Positions 1-8,460 of a stretch of 64,000 nt of DNA are shown here, piece after piece (position 1 is the first letter of the stretch; every line of letters starts with the position of its first letter). Source of the stretch: Planctomycetota bacterium (GTDB taxonomy: Bacteria > Planctomycetota > Phycisphaerae > Phycisphaerales > SM1A02); the NCBI GenBank assembly GCA_022574595.1, contig JACZRS010000001.1, forward strand, positions 248,001 to 312,000, given 5' to 3'. Under the pieces are notes generated by a model, which made no database searches, was not told where the DNA came from, and worked only from the letters and a program-made list of their open reading frames with translations. A program made the translations under genes and the position numbers.

Positions 1-395
1 AAGAGGTGCCTGAACGTAACATCGCGATAGGCATCTTGCATCTGAGGCACTGACTTGCCGAGATGAGCATCGATAGTATCGTCCCAGGAGATGATGTCCT
101 TTTCCACCAGCCGCGCTACGAGAGTCGCGGTCATGGATTTGGTGATCGACCCCCAATGCCACTTGTCCTTGGAGGTTACCACCGCATCGTTTCCGAAAAT
201 GCGTACCCCGTCAACGGCCAATTCTGGCTCAACGCCGTTACGAATGACAACTAGTCCCAGTGCCGGGGCGTCCGCGTCTTGGCGCGCTTGGGCAGCTAAG
301 GTTTCTAAATCCGATTTGTCTATAAAAGTTGGAAAGCTCGAAGGAACTGCCAAGAGAGATAGAGCAACGACTGCCGCAGTTTGTAGTTTGTTCAT
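1..395 (-). CDS. Serine hydrolase of the beta-lactamase / penicillin-binding family, N-terminal part
   Basis: The gene runs off the left edge; only about the first 131 residues are present. The ATG at 395 begins MNKLQTAAVVALSLLAVPSS, a plausible Sec signal peptide, so the enzyme is probably exported. Around residues 80-92 the sequence WGSITKSMTATL carries the S-x-x-K catalytic motif (S83-I-T-K86) of class C beta-lactamase-like serine hydrolases, followed by the expected helix and an E-K-x-x-I-S-W-D-D segment typical of that family. In this family the serine forms an acyl-enzyme with esters, amides or D-amino-acid peptides; the substrate cannot be told from this fragment. It lies 148 bases downstream of atpG, beyond a hairpin, so it is probably transcribed on its own. 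Confidence 0.8.
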   Translation of the reverse strand, partial: MNKLQTAAVVALSLLAVPSSFPTFIDKSDLETLAAQARQDADAPALGLVVIRNGVEPELAVDGVRIFGNDAVVTSKDKWHWGSITKSMTATLVARLVEKDIISWDDTIDAHLGKSVPQMQDAYRDVTFRHL

Positions 396-436
396 TACAT
401 CTCTCTAATCAAGGGAACAAGGAATCGAGAAAAAAA

Positions 437-467
437 CCCGTTTAGCCGCGACCCAGAGGGAAGCGTT
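437..467. repeat. Dispersed intergenic repeat, copy 1 (GTTTAGCCGCGACC type)
   Basis: The core GTTTAGCCGCGACC is followed by a short spacer and GGGAAGCGTTT. Closely related copies lie at 41674-41706 (same strand) and 42005-42036 (inverted), and palindromes sharing the AGCCGCGACC core lie at 12532-12554 and 14050-14072. All are intergenic. This copy sits in the gap between the serine hydrolase start and the atpG end. Confidence 0.7.
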
Positions 468-497
468 TGGAAGGGGTAGTATTATTACAATAAGAAC

Positions 498-527
498 CCT
501 ACGGATTGCCCCCGGAAAATCCGTAGG
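498..527 (-). terminator. Probable terminator after atpG
   Basis: CCTACGGATT (498-507) pairs perfectly with AATCCGTAGG (518-527) around a 10-base loop, 16 bases past the atpG stop codon. On the minus strand it is followed by a moderately T-rich stretch (GTTCTTATTG). The stem is strong but the T tract is imperfect. Confidence 0.55.
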
Positions 528-543
528 CGTCGCGGGGTGAAAA

Positions 544-1419
544 CTATTCTAGCGCTGCGGCACCGCTGATTACTTCCATTAGCTCGGTAGTAATCTTTGC
601 CTGGCGGGCGCGGTTGTATTTTCGTTTGAGATCCTTGCGGACATCGCTAGCGTTTTCGGTTGCGGATTTCATAGCAATCATCCGCATAATCTGCTCACTC
701 ACAGATGCATCAAGGAACGCTTGATAAAGAGCGGTCTTAACTGTTAGTGGCAAGAGATCATCAAGAATTTCAGTGCTGGAAGGGCTGTAATCATAAAGCG
801 CTTTTACTGCTGCGGTTTGAGCTTCACTCGAAGCCGCAGCTTGCAATGGGAGCAACTGCATAAGCTGCGGCATTTGCTTTGCGTTTGAAATAAACTGCAT
901 ATACACAACGCGAATCGCATCGTACTTGCCTTGAGTAAACTCATCTACATAACGCTGCGCCAGCCTATCGATTTCTTCGTAGTCAGGCTTGTCGCCGAAG
1001 CTATGTTTTTCAGAAATTGGCACACGCTGAAATTCAAAGAAGCCCACGGCTTTTTTTCCTGAAGTTTCCAGATCCAGAGCGGTGCTTGATGACTTTAGTT
1101 TGCGAACCTGTTCCAAAGATTTACGGAGGATGTGACCGTTGAACGCACCACAGAAACCTCGATCGGAGCTTACGATCAGCAGGAGTTCTCGCTTAGGCGA
1201 TTCAGACGGGCCGTTAATCAGTGGATGTTGAATATCGCCCGCAGCTGCAACGACTTCACCCACAAGTTGCTTGACCTTCTCAGAATAAGGCTTGGCAGCC
1301 TTGGCGCGCTGCACCGCTGTGGTGAATTTTGCTGTTGCGATCATCTGCATCGTCTTGGTGATGCGCTGGATGGTGCCTACTGCAACGATTCGTTTTCGGA
1401 TTTCGCGTATTTGGGCCAT
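544..1419 (-). CDS. atpG: ATP synthase F1 gamma subunit
   Basis: The 291-residue product is the rotor shaft subunit of F1Fo ATP synthase, coupling proton flow through Fo to ATP synthesis in the F1 head at the inner face of the membrane. The N-terminus MAQIREIRKRIVAVGTIQRI and the C-terminal segment with N-R-A-R-Q-A-K-I-T-T-E-L-x-E-V-I-S-G-A are the two halves of the coiled-coil shaft and are characteristic of the family; SSDRGFCGAFN matches the conserved central motif. Length is normal. What is odd is the setting: no alpha, beta, delta or epsilon gene is adjacent. The upstream neighbour, 54 bases away, is an MBL-fold hydrolase and the downstream one is a serine hydrolase, so atpG is detached from any atp operon visible here. 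Identity is certain; the operon context is unusual. Confidence 0.96.
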   Translation of the reverse strand: MAQIREIRKRIVAVGTIQRITKTMQMIATAKFTTAVQRAKAAKPYSEKVKQLVGEVVAAAGDIQHPLINGPSESPKRELLLIVSSDRGFCGAFNGHILRKSLEQVRKLKSSSTALDLETSGKKAVGFFEFQRVPISEKHSFGDKPDYEEIDRLAQRYVDEFTQGKYDAIRVVYMQFISNAKQMPQLMQLLPLQAAASSEAQTAAVKALYDYSPSSTEILDDLLPLTVKTALYQAFLDASVSEQIMRMIAMKSATENASDVRKDLKRKYNRARQAKITTELMEVISGAAALE

Positions 1420-1473
1420 GGGGCGGATAGTGTAGCGAGCAAAGGCCTGCTGGCCAAGGGGTTTTATAGATCG

Positions 1474-2328
1474 TTAGGCAATTACCAGCCCGTCATAAGA
1501 CAAGGCCATCCTATCGGGAAGCTTTTCATCGAGATCCGCATGGCAAATATCGTGGGTCATGTGGATAAAATACGTCTGCTGAGCCTCGATATTGGTGGCA
1601 GCCTCGATGGCCTGATCCACCGACATGTGGGTTGGATGCTTGCGATAGCGCAGCATGTCCAGGATTAAGGTGGCCAGCCCCGTAAGTTTCGGCCAGGTTT
1701 CAGTCGGCACACTCGATACATCAGTGCAGTATGCCAACGGCAAGGGCAAAGGCTGAACCTCAGCAATCTGTCCCTGGCCATCCAACGCTTCAATGCGAAA
1801 ACCCAAAATAGGTAAACGCCCATGAAAGAACCTAAGTGGAGTAAAGCGCAAATCAAAAAGATCAAATGGACGATCCGGCTCAATCACCTCAGCAATAAGA
1901 GTCGCAACAAACGAATCGTTAACGTTCTTTTCCTTTTCAAACACGTGTCGATAAACACGATATAGATGCTCAAAGGTATGCGTCTCTGCATACACAGTGA
2001 TCGGCTGGTGCATTAGCGCGTTAAACCTGCGCACCTCATCAAGCCCGAATGTGTGATCCACATGATTGTGCGTATAAACAATCCCATCACAGCGACATAG
2101 CTTGTAGCGCAGAGCTTGCTGCCTTAGATCAGGTGAAGTGTCGATCAGTATCACACGCTGCTGACCGCTTGCATCTGTATATTCAAGACAAGCAGATGGG
2201 CGCAAGCGTTTATCTCGTGGATCATCTGAAGTGCAGACATCACAATCGCAGCCGATGATGGGGATTCCTGCGGAAGTTCCCGATCCGAGGATGGTCAACT
2301 TGATGTTGCGCGCGATTGCGTTAGACAT
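1474..2328 (-). CDS. MBL-fold metal-dependent hydrolase, PhnP-like
   Basis: The 284-residue protein has the metallo-beta-lactamase fold of the PhnP / phosphoribosyl cyclic phosphodiesterase type. It begins with LTILGSGTSAGIPIIGCDC and continues with a C-x-C-x2-C cluster (CDCDVC) and D-P-R-D-K-R-L-R-P-S, the structural zinc region of PhnP-like proteins. The dinuclear metal motif is THNHVDH, with further ligands expected in the FFHGRLPILGF region, at CTDVS and at the C-terminal HMTHD. PhnP opens cyclic phosphodiesters during phosphonate breakdown, but no phn genes are nearby, so the real substrate is open; a general nucleotide or RNA phosphodiesterase role is possible. The start lies 2 bases after the antiporter stop, so the two are co-transcribed. 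Confidence 0.85.
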   Translation of the reverse strand: MSNAIARNIKLTILGSGTSAGIPIIGCDCDVCTSDDPRDKRLRPSACLEYTDASGQQRVILIDTSPDLRQQALRYKLCRCDGIVYTHNHVDHTFGLDEVRRFNALMHQPITVYAETHTFEHLYRVYRHVFEKEKNVNDSFVATLIAEVIEPDRPFDLFDLRFTPLRFFHGRLPILGFRIEALDGQGQIAEVQPLPLPLAYCTDVSSVPTETWPKLTGLATLILDMLRYRKHPTHMSVDQAIEAATNIEAQQTYFIHMTHDICHADLDEKLPDRMALSYDGLVIA

Positions 2329-2330
2329 AA

Positions 2331-3659
2331 TCAGTGCTTCGGTTCTGGCTCATCTTCAATTGGACCAACATCGCTTTTGCGAATTAGTGTTGGCATTGTT
2401 AAACCTTGAAGGAGAAGGCTTATTAGGACTATGCCGAAGGCTACGGGCAGTAGGAATTCGCGGAGATTTGTATCAGGCAGACCCAGCACCAGGGCAATTG
2501 GGATTGAACCTTTAAGCCCTGCCCACCAGACAATATGTTTCCAACCTCTAGGCCAATGTTTGCCGAACATTAGCGCTACGGTGTACACCATCACTGCTCT
2601 TGAAGCGAGAATTGCAACGAACGAACAAGCAATTGCTAAAAGCACATTTAGCTCAACGAGTTTTTGCACTCCTGCTCCATTTGCTCCGCCTATGAATTGC
2701 AGTTCGATTCCGATTAGCAAGAACACTAATGAGTTAACAATGAAGTCGATTGATTCCCAGAATGTTTCGATGGTTTCGCAGGTTCGTTTACTCATTGCGA
2801 GCTTGCTTCCGTAGTTCCCCATTATTAGACCAGCCACGACTACTGCGATAACACCGGAGCCGTGGATTTTTTCTGCGATGATGAATGATCCCCAAACTAG
2901 AACGACAGTAATTGCGTTTTCAAGAACATGGTCATCGAGACGTTTTAAGAGCCAAAACGCAATCATGCCGCAGCCGAGGCCCGCGACGAGTCCAAAGCCA
3001 ACTACGCGAACAAACTCGATCACTCCACTTGCGATTGATAGCGTTTCGGTTGCAGCGGGTTCACCGATTGAACCTGCTGCGACGCCGATGATTGCAGCGC
3101 GCAGAATTAGAAAAAGCACTACGCCTGTTCCATCGTTAAAAAGACTTTCGCCTTCAACGAGCGTTTTTAATCTTTCGGGTGCGTTGGCAGATTTAAAGAC
3201 TGCTAGAACGGAAATAGGATCAGTAGGGGCGAGCATTGCGCCGAAAAGCAAGGCGGGCAACCACGGGCCATAGACTTGCGTAATTTCATCGGGGATGAAG
3301 AATCGAACCGCAAAAGCGACTGCAAGCATGCTTAACAGCACGCCCGGTATTGCAAGTGCAGCTACTGGAATTGCTTTTCTCTGCAAGTGGGCGAGGTTCA
3401 TATGAAGCCCTGCCTGAAAAAGTAGCGGGGGCAGGAAAAGAACAAGTACTAATTCTTCGTTAAGGGCCCAGTCTGGCGGAGCTGCGTCTAGTAAAGCAAC
3501 CGCAAGACCCGCCAGGACCAGGGCGACCGTATAAGGGATCTTGACGAATTTCGTCAATACGCCAACTGTCGCTGCAAAGCCTAAAAGAGCTACGAATGCA
3601 CTCATTGTGTCAGAAACGAGTCCCTGGCCATCCGTTGAAGCTAGAAGCGCATGTATCAT
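2331..3659 (-). CDS. Na+/H+ (cation:proton) antiporter, CPA1 / NhaP type
   Basis: This is a 442-residue integral membrane protein with about a dozen hydrophobic segments. Family marks are FLPPLLFQAGLHMN in an early helix, LAPTDPISVLAVFK, and EGESLFNDGTGVVLF, where the N-D pair lies in the ion-binding core of CPA1 exchangers; a late GLKGSIPIALVLGLP helix also fits. It should exchange external protons for cytoplasmic Na+ (or K+) at the inner membrane, supporting pH and salt balance, in keeping with a saline habitat. The tail after the last helix is short, so there is no large cytoplasmic regulatory domain. It heads the transcription unit that continues into the MBL hydrolase and atpG. Confidence 0.92.
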   Translation of the reverse strand: MIHALLASTDGQGLVSDTMSAFVALLGFAATVGVLTKFVKIPYTVALVLAGLAVALLDAAPPDWALNEELVLVLFLPPLLFQAGLHMNLAHLQRKAIPVAALAIPGVLLSMLAVAFAVRFFIPDEITQVYGPWLPALLFGAMLAPTDPISVLAVFKSANAPERLKTLVEGESLFNDGTGVVLFLILRAAIIGVAAGSIGEPAATETLSIASGVIEFVRVVGFGLVAGLGCGMIAFWLLKRLDDHVLENAITVVLVWGSFIIAEKIHGSGVIAVVVAGLIMGNYGSKLAMSKRTCETIETFWESIDFIVNSLVFLLIGIELQFIGGANGAGVQKLVELNVLLAIACSFVAILASRAVMVYTVALMFGKHWPRGWKHIVWWAGLKGSIPIALVLGLPDTNLREFLLPVAFGIVLISLLLQGLTMPTLIRKSDVGPIEDEPEPKH

Positions 3660-3703
3660 AGTTACAGCATACCGCGATCAGTGTGGTTTGGTGATATGCC
3701 GTT

Positions 3704-4225
3704 ATGGTTATTTCAGCTCGACATTTTCTGCTCGGTATTTGCATAGTGGCGTTCTGGCTTGGAGCGGTGCTGTGGATTAACCTGACATTGAGTGTATTTT
3801 TAATGGCGGGCAGCTTGATATGTGGTGTGTTAGTAATTGTGAAAGTGCGACCACCATCCAAAGCAGGCTATAGGGAACCGCCAGAAATGAGCGAGTTGCC
3901 AAAGCAGAAGCAGCATGAATTGCTGCGCGGCACAGGCCTGCACCTGCGTGAAATGAAATATCGCTATTCCGTTCGGATTGACCACAACCAAACTACTGAA
4001 CGCTGCTGTTTCAATGCAGATGTCAACACCATAAAGCTTGGCTTCATACCCGTCGTAATAACCGACAATGCAACAGATAAACAAGGCTTCGGTTTTGTCG
4101 CATTCGTCTACGATGGCAACCGTTGGCTAGGCCCGGGCTTACCATGCCCCGGCACAAAAGAGCAAGCAATCGCGCATGCACAAGAAAGTGTTAACCCACT
4201 GGAAGATGATGCTACTGAGCAATGA
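3704..4225 (+). CDS. Unknown membrane-anchored protein
   Basis: A 173-residue protein not recognised from any named family. Residues 5-50 contain two close hydrophobic segments (roughly 7-25 and 28-46), giving a hairpin anchor, followed by a soluble domain of about 120 residues. That domain holds a mixed pattern with R-C-C, NTIKLGFIPVVITDN and GFGFVAFVYDGNRWLGPG, which looks like a small beta-rich fold. It starts divergently from the antiporter, 44 bases away. Its last 14 bases overlap the 3-prime end of thiE, which comes from the opposite strand. Reading frame and composition look genuinely coding; the function is unknown. Confidence 0.7.
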   Translation: MVISARHFLLGICIVAFWLGAVLWINLTLSVFLMAGSLICGVLVIVKVRPPSKAGYREPPEMSELPKQKQHELLRGTGLHLREMKYRYSVRIDHNQTTERCCFNADVNTIKLGFIPVVITDNATDKQGFGFVAFVYDGNRWLGPGLPCPGTKEQAIAHAQESVNPLEDDATEQ

Positions 4226-5249
4226 GTTTGCAGAATAAAGCTTTCTGCAATTCATCAATTGCCTTTTGAGGTTCGGTGGCTGTGCAGATTGCAGAGGAAA
4301 CCGCAACGCCTTTTACGCCGACTTCAACAAGTTCTTGGATGTTGTTTACATTGATTCCACCGATTGCTAGATGCGGTAACTTATTCCACTTTAGATATTG
4401 GGCTAGATATTCAGGTCCAACGATTGTGTCTTTGTGTTTGGTTGTAGATGGGAACATAGGTCCGACGCCGCAGTAGTCTGCACCATCATGTCGGGCCTGC
4501 TCAGCTTCTTTTATAGTCGAAGTGCTAACACCGATGATAAGCTGCCTGCCGACTAATTTACGAGCTTCTGCGCAGGGTAAATCACCCTGGCCCAGATGAA
4601 CGCCATGTGCGCCGCTAAGTAGAGCAATGTCTGGCCGATCGTTGATGATGATGGTTGTCTGCTGCGAAGCCATTGCAACCAAAGTTTTAGCGCGATCCAA
4701 TAAATCTTCATCACTTATATTTTTTTCGCGCAATTGAATACAGTCAGGCTCCGCATCACAAATCAACTTTGCAACATCACGCCAATTTCTATCACCACAT
4801 AAATTTTCGGAGAGGATCACACACAATCGCCATTGACGAATAGCGCCACAACCAAACATACGGTTTAGTTGCTTCTCCAAGTCGTAGCCTCGATAGCGCA
4901 GTTTCTCGATTGCACAAGCGAAATTTACATCTACTATTTTTCCATATTCTTCAATTGACCGAAGTGCTTCGCTTAAGCGTTTACCTGCTGCGATCACTAC
5001 ATGGGAAATAGAATCGCGCTTTAGCTCAGCATCTGAGGAGATTTGTGTCCCCACATCATTTGGAGTATCACGATTATGTTCAAGATTTTCCAATTGCTTA
5101 AGCGCTTGCGCAAAATCATGGCGAAGCTGCTTGATTGCAGCAGTTAACTGCAAATCCTCAAGCACAAACCGTGCCGCATCCTCCATTACCCTTAGAGCTT
5201 CTCGAGCCCGGTTAACATTTGCATCCAGGATTCTCGCCAGGCTAGACAT
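4212..5249 (-). CDS. thiE: Thiamine-phosphate synthase with N-terminal ThiD2-like domain
   Basis: The 345-residue enzyme joins hydroxymethylpyrimidine diphosphate to thiazole phosphate to make thiamine monophosphate. Residues 1-135 form a helical domain beginning LARILDANVNRAREALRVME, matching the ThiD2-like domain found fused to ThiE in cyanobacteria and planctomycetes, which may phosphorylate HMP-phosphate (family knowledge, not visible here). Residues 140-345 are the TIM-barrel ThiE domain: CIQLREKN, IINDRPDIALLSGAHGVHLG, GVSTST, YCGVGPMFPSTTK, AIGGIN and VAVSSAI line the diphosphate and thiazole sites. It is last in an operon with the phosphatase and rpiB (36 bases after rpiB). No TPP riboswitch fits in that gap. 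Its 3-prime end overlaps the convergent unknown gene by 14 bases. Confidence 0.94.
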   Translation of the reverse strand: MSSLARILDANVNRAREALRVMEDAARFVLEDLQLTAAIKQLRHDFAQALKQLENLEHNRDTPNDVGTQISSDAELKRDSISHVVIAAGKRLSEALRSIEEYGKIVDVNFACAIEKLRYRGYDLEKQLNRMFGCGAIRQWRLCVILSENLCGDRNWRDVAKLICDAEPDCIQLREKNISDEDLLDRAKTLVAMASQQTTIIINDRPDIALLSGAHGVHLGQGDLPCAEARKLVGRQLIIGVSTSTIKEAEQARHDGADYCGVGPMFPSTTKHKDTIVGPEYLAQYLKWNKLPHLAIGGINVNNIQELVEVGVKGVAVSSAICTATEPQKAIDELQKALFCKLIAQ

Positions 5250-5285
5250 GCCAAATAGTATGAGGGCTAAGCCTCTCAGGAAAAT

Positions 5286-5768
5286 CTATCTAGCTGTGGC
5301 GTGATCGTTAGCTATTTTCGTAGGATTTTCGCCTCGCTCGATTGCGTTGATTTTTTCCACTCTTTTAGCGTGGCGGCCGCCCTCAAAATCAGTAGCAAGC
5401 CACGCTTCTACGATTTTCTCTAGCTGTTGATTAGGTGTGGATTCACCGCTGAGGCAAAGAACATTTGCATCGTTGTGCTTCTTGCTTTTTTGGGCATTAT
5501 TTTGATCGTAAACCAAAGCTGCACGTACCCCCTGAATTTTGTTGGCTGCGATGGACATGCCTATTCCATTGCTACAAAGGAGAATTCCCCGATCCGCGTC
5601 ACCGCTGCTTACAGCTTGGCCTACCAGGTAGGCACTATCAGGATAATCGCAGGATTCGATACTGATATCGCCCAGCAAATCCACCACATGACCTAGCGTT
5701 CTTAAATAACTAGCGAGCTTGGCTCCCGCATCACGTCCACGATGATCTGACCCGATGGCTATTTTCAT
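5286..5768 (-). CDS. rpiB: Ribose-5-phosphate isomerase B
   Basis: About 160 residues; interconverts ribose 5-phosphate and ribulose 5-phosphate in the pentose phosphate pathway. Starting at the ATG at 5768 the protein reads MKIAIGSDHRG, the standard RpiB N-terminus with its D-H pair; CSNGIGMSIAANK contains the catalytic cysteine, and HNDANVLCLSGE matches the family pattern. A TTG two codons upstream (5774) overlaps the preceding stop as TTGA and sits 5 bases after an AAGGAG site, so initiation there is also possible; the ATG is preferred because it gives the family N-terminus. A phosphatase-rpiB pair is also known in Bacillus (ywlE next to rpiB). Confidence 0.94.
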   Translation of the reverse strand: MKIAIGSDHRGRDAGAKLASYLRTLGHVVDLLGDISIESCDYPDSAYLVGQAVSSGDADRGILLCSNGIGMSIAANKIQGVRAALVYDQNNAQKSKKHNDANVLCLSGESTPNQQLEKIVEAWLATDFEGGRHAKRVEKINAIERGENPTKIANDHATAR

Positions 5769-5770
5769 TA

Positions 5771-6214
5771 TCAAAGTTTCTCCTTGAGCCGCCTTGGGAT
5801 TAGCTCCATAAATTGGTCCGCCAGGGCATCATATGCACTTTGATCTGACCCTATAGGATCCTCAATGTCAGCATTTGGATCTAATCTCATGATTTTGTCA
5901 TCATTGTCATCACCAGTGATAATCCATGTTGCTGCAACATGGCTGGCTGTCATACAGAAAACCAGATTCGCATTTTTGACCATCTCAGTTGTTAGAGTTT
6001 TAGATAGCCCATCGTGATGAATTCCCCGATCTTTTAGGGCAATAAGCGACTCTTGGGTGGGTGGGAAGCCCTCGGCTGCTGAAACACCTGCGGAGGCAAC
6101 AAAAACCTCCCCAATATCGCCTAGCGGCTCATTTTCAAGCCAATGCCGCGCCAACGCCTCAGCCATGGGGCTTCTACAAGTGTTTCCGCTACATACAAAA
6201 AGCACTGTCTGCAT
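5771..6214 (-). CDS. Low-molecular-weight protein phosphatase (YwlE/Wzb-like)
   Basis: A 147-residue cytoplasmic phosphatase. The P-loop FVCSGNTCRSPMAEA holds the C8-x5-R14-S15 active site at the extreme N-terminus, and DIEDPIG near residue 118 supplies the general acid aspartate in the D-P motif. The residue after N in the P-loop is T (GNTCRS); threonine there is a mark of protein-arginine phosphatases such as YwlE, whereas tyrosine phosphatases usually have I or L, so an arginine-phosphatase activity is worth considering. First gene of a tight operon with rpiB and thiE. Confidence 0.9.
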   Translation of the reverse strand: MQTVLFVCSGNTCRSPMAEALARHWLENEPLGDIGEVFVASAGVSAAEGFPPTQESLIALKDRGIHHDGLSKTLTTEMVKNANLVFCMTASHVAATWIITGDDNDDKIMRLDPNADIEDPIGSDQSAYDALADQFMELIPRRLKEKL

Positions 6215-6357
6215 ACTCTACTTCGCTTTCTCGAGGGTCCAGGTTCGAGGTGGATCCTACCGCACTTGTGACCAAGATGTCACTGCCAGAAGCCTAAACC
6301 CGACATGGCCAGCGTGACAATTGACGATAGTGTTGTAAAGTAACACACAAGGCTTGT

Positions 6358-6963
6358 TTGGATGGTCCAAAACAGCTGGGAGATTTCTTGGTGGAGTTCG
6401 TCGCTAGAGACGAGGTAATAGGACTGCTCAGTGAGCTTGGCGTCCATGAGGTCGTTGAGACAGAAGGGTATGCCTACTTAGAACTGTCTGGGAATGAGGA
6501 TATCGTACACCTACACCTAGCCGCCTCAAGTAGCAGTACGCCGCCACGAGAAGGCGCAAGCGTTATAGCAGTCGATGCTGAGCGCATAGCTCATGCGGTC
6601 GAACTCATAATACATAAGCTGCGTTTAAGCCAGGTCATACTTTTCCCAGTAGCAAAATGGCGCAACGTCTTCGATGCCGTAGCGTTTTCACTTGCAGATA
6701 ATGAGGAATGGCAAGCTGTAGATACTGCTGCAACCGTTGAGCTAAATACACGCGATCCTTTGCTTTGCGAACCGGGCGATTTTCACACTCTAAACGCGCT
6801 CATAGAAGCTCTGCTAAGAGATGGCGAAGGTGCTGAGCAGGGACTACTTATTACAACCACCGCTACCCCACTAGTTGTTCACCTCATACCCGATGGCACG
6901 ATGCTCATTAGTGTCGGAAACGCAGTCATAGCTGATGAAGTGGCTGAGACGTTTTCAAACTGA
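6358..6963 (+). CDS. Unknown cytoplasmic protein
   Basis: Roughly 190-200 residues, not recognised. No signal peptide or membrane segment. The middle part alternates short hydrophobic strands and helices (ASVIAVDAERIAHAVELI, QGLLITTTATPLVVHLIPDG), suggesting a small alpha/beta fold. No ATG fits the N-terminus: the frame opens with a TTG at 6358, and a GTG at 6391, preceded by GGGAG at a good distance, may be the true start. It is a single-gene unit, divergent from the phosphatase operon and followed by 184 bases without a gene. Confidence 0.6.
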   Translation: MDGPKQLGDFLVEFVARDEVIGLLSELGVHEVVETEGYAYLELSGNEDIVHLHLAASSSSTPPREGASVIAVDAERIAHAVELIIHKLRLSQVILFPVAKWRNVFDAVAFSLADNEEWQAVDTAATVELNTRDPLLCEPGDFHTLNALIEALLRDGEGAEQGLLITTTATPLVVHLIPDGTMLISVGNAVIADEVAETFSN

Positions 6964-7147
6964 TAATGACTCTCCGCATAATTTGCTATAAAGCCAATCT
7001 AAACCAAGGCAATCCAAACGCAACTGCGGTCTATTTGGTTGTAGCAGCCTTAGCGATTGACCGATAAACCTCCAAGGTAGTCTGATCAGTTATCGAACTA
7101 ATCAGTGGCCTTAAAAGCCACTAAACCCAGCCACCAAGGATCAAGAT

Positions 7148-7762
7148 ATGCAGATTCTGTTGGATTCTGACCCGTGCGAAATGAAAGCTCAAACAGTTGG
7201 CGAAGCAATCGCTGCTGCTGCTGCCTTGGCACAGACTCAAGGCCGACTCATCATCGATGTAATAGTTGATGGATTGCGATGGTCCGAACAACAGCTCGAC
7301 TCAGCCGAGCAAAACGATACAACAGCCGAGACCGTCGAGTTCATAACAGCCGAGCCCAAGGAACTAGTGCTGCAGACCTTCGAGGATGCTGCTGATGCAC
7401 TTTCAGACGCTGATGCACTACAAAAAGAAGCTGCGGAGCTACTTCAATCAGATCAAAGCATTATCTGTATGGACAAGCTCGCCGAAGCGCTATCAATTTG
7501 GCTTACAGTCCAACAGGCAATTGTAAAAGGTTCACAAGTCGTCGAACTGCAACTTGATAGTATTTCGGTAAAGAAAGTCCCTATCACCGAATCAATTGCT
7601 CGACTAAACGAGAACCTTCAGTTACTTCGATCAGCCCTTCAACAAGACGATCAAGTAGCCGTGGCCGACGCACTTTTATATGAGTTTCCGGATATCATAA
7701 ATGAGTGGCGAACCATCCTCGAACATCTCCAATCTCTAGTTGAACGAGAGATGACCGGATAA
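7148..7762 (+). CDS. Unknown acidic helical protein, coupled to next gene
   Basis: A 204-residue, strongly acidic, mostly helical protein with no signal peptide. The first 45 residues (MQILLDSDPCEMKAQ..., ending IIDVIVDGLRW) look like a small ubiquitin- or beta-grasp-like strand-helix unit; the rest is helix-rich with many D, E, A and L. An AAGGA site 8 bases before the ATG supports the start. The stop codon overlaps the start of the next gene (TAATG at 7760-7764), so the two are translated together and their products probably work together. Function unknown; the operon ends in a nuclease gene. Confidence 0.65.
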   Translation: MQILLDSDPCEMKAQTVGEAIAAAAALAQTQGRLIIDVIVDGLRWSEQQLDSAEQNDTTAETVEFITAEPKELVLQTFEDAADALSDADALQKEAAELLQSDQSIICMDKLAEALSIWLTVQQAIVKGSQVVELQLDSISVKKVPITESIARLNENLQLLRSALQQDDQVAVADALLYEFPDIINEWRTILEHLQSLVEREMTG

Positions 7763-8460
7763 TGGCTGTGGTATCGAATAAAATAGATGAGCTGATTCAA
7801 CAAGCAAATCAAGCGCTCGCTAAGAATCAGTTCTTTGAAGCTGAACGACTGGCTGCTAAAGCGCTGATTTTGGCCAGACACGATGCAAAGTTCAGCCAAA
7901 TGGTTACTAGTCTTGAGCCACTCTGTAGAGCAAGAGCCAAGCGATTAGAACAAGCCCTAAAAGCCAAATCTGTATCGATCATTGATGAAGCATTTCCTGA
8001 TGATGTAAGAATCAAACCAGGTTGCTATCTAGTGCAGCCGCCACTTGTAGGTGCTGATGCGCGTCGATTTAGACTTATTGCTCTTGAAAACGAAATCCCA
8101 GTAGCAGTCCTTTGCCGCGAACCACTAACACAATTAAAGCTATGTCCAATTGTTGCGCTATGTGGAAATGTAGTTGTTCGCACAAAAATCGATCCGCCAG
8201 ATAATCTGGATAAACCTGATGTTAAGTGGTTAAAAGATGCGCTTGAAGAGCTTGGCGATTGGGCGGTGCAAAGCGCTGATACCACCATAGCGATTCATCG
8301 TCTGGTTGATGAATTGATGACTCGTCTTGATGCTATCCCCGAACATGTTGCTCTGCACCACGCACTGCGAGAAGTTTGCCTAAAAGCTGAGAAAGAACTT
8401 GGCGATGGTGGAGCTGCACCACCAATTCCTAAGCGAAGTAGATCCAAAGCTAAATCGTGA
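7762..8460 (+). CDS. Unknown protein with TPR-like N-terminus
   Basis: A 232-residue cytoplasmic protein, not recognised. Residues 5-55 form a helical hairpin with TPR-like spacing (NKIDELIQQANQALAKNQFF, then A-E-R-L-A-A-K-A-L-I-L-A-R). Residues 80-155 look like beta-rich sequence around PGCYLVQPPLVGADARRFRL and ENEIPVAVLCREPLTQLKLC. The C-terminus is basic (KRSRSKAKS). It is translationally coupled at both ends: TAATG with the previous gene and GTGA with the nuclease gene that follows. Three coupled genes suggest a single functional unit. Confidence 0.65.
   Translation: MAVVSNKIDELIQQANQALAKNQFFEAERLAAKALILARHDAKFSQMVTSLEPLCRARAKRLEQALKAKSVSIIDEAFPDDVRIKPGCYLVQPPLVGADARRFRLIALENEIPVAVLCREPLTQLKLCPIVALCGNVVVRTKIDPPDNLDKPDVKWLKDALEELGDWAVQSADTTIAIHRLVDELMTRLDAIPEHVALHHALREVCLKAEKELGDGGAAPPIPKRSRSKAKS

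Noticed and set aside
1132-1668. Plus-strand open frame of 178 codons
   Set aside because: It lies antisense to atpG and the MBL hydrolase, both well-supported family members, and has no ribosome site.
6230-6270. T-arm-like GGTTCGAGG stretch in the gap before 6358
   Set aside because: No acceptor or anticodon stem can be drawn around it.
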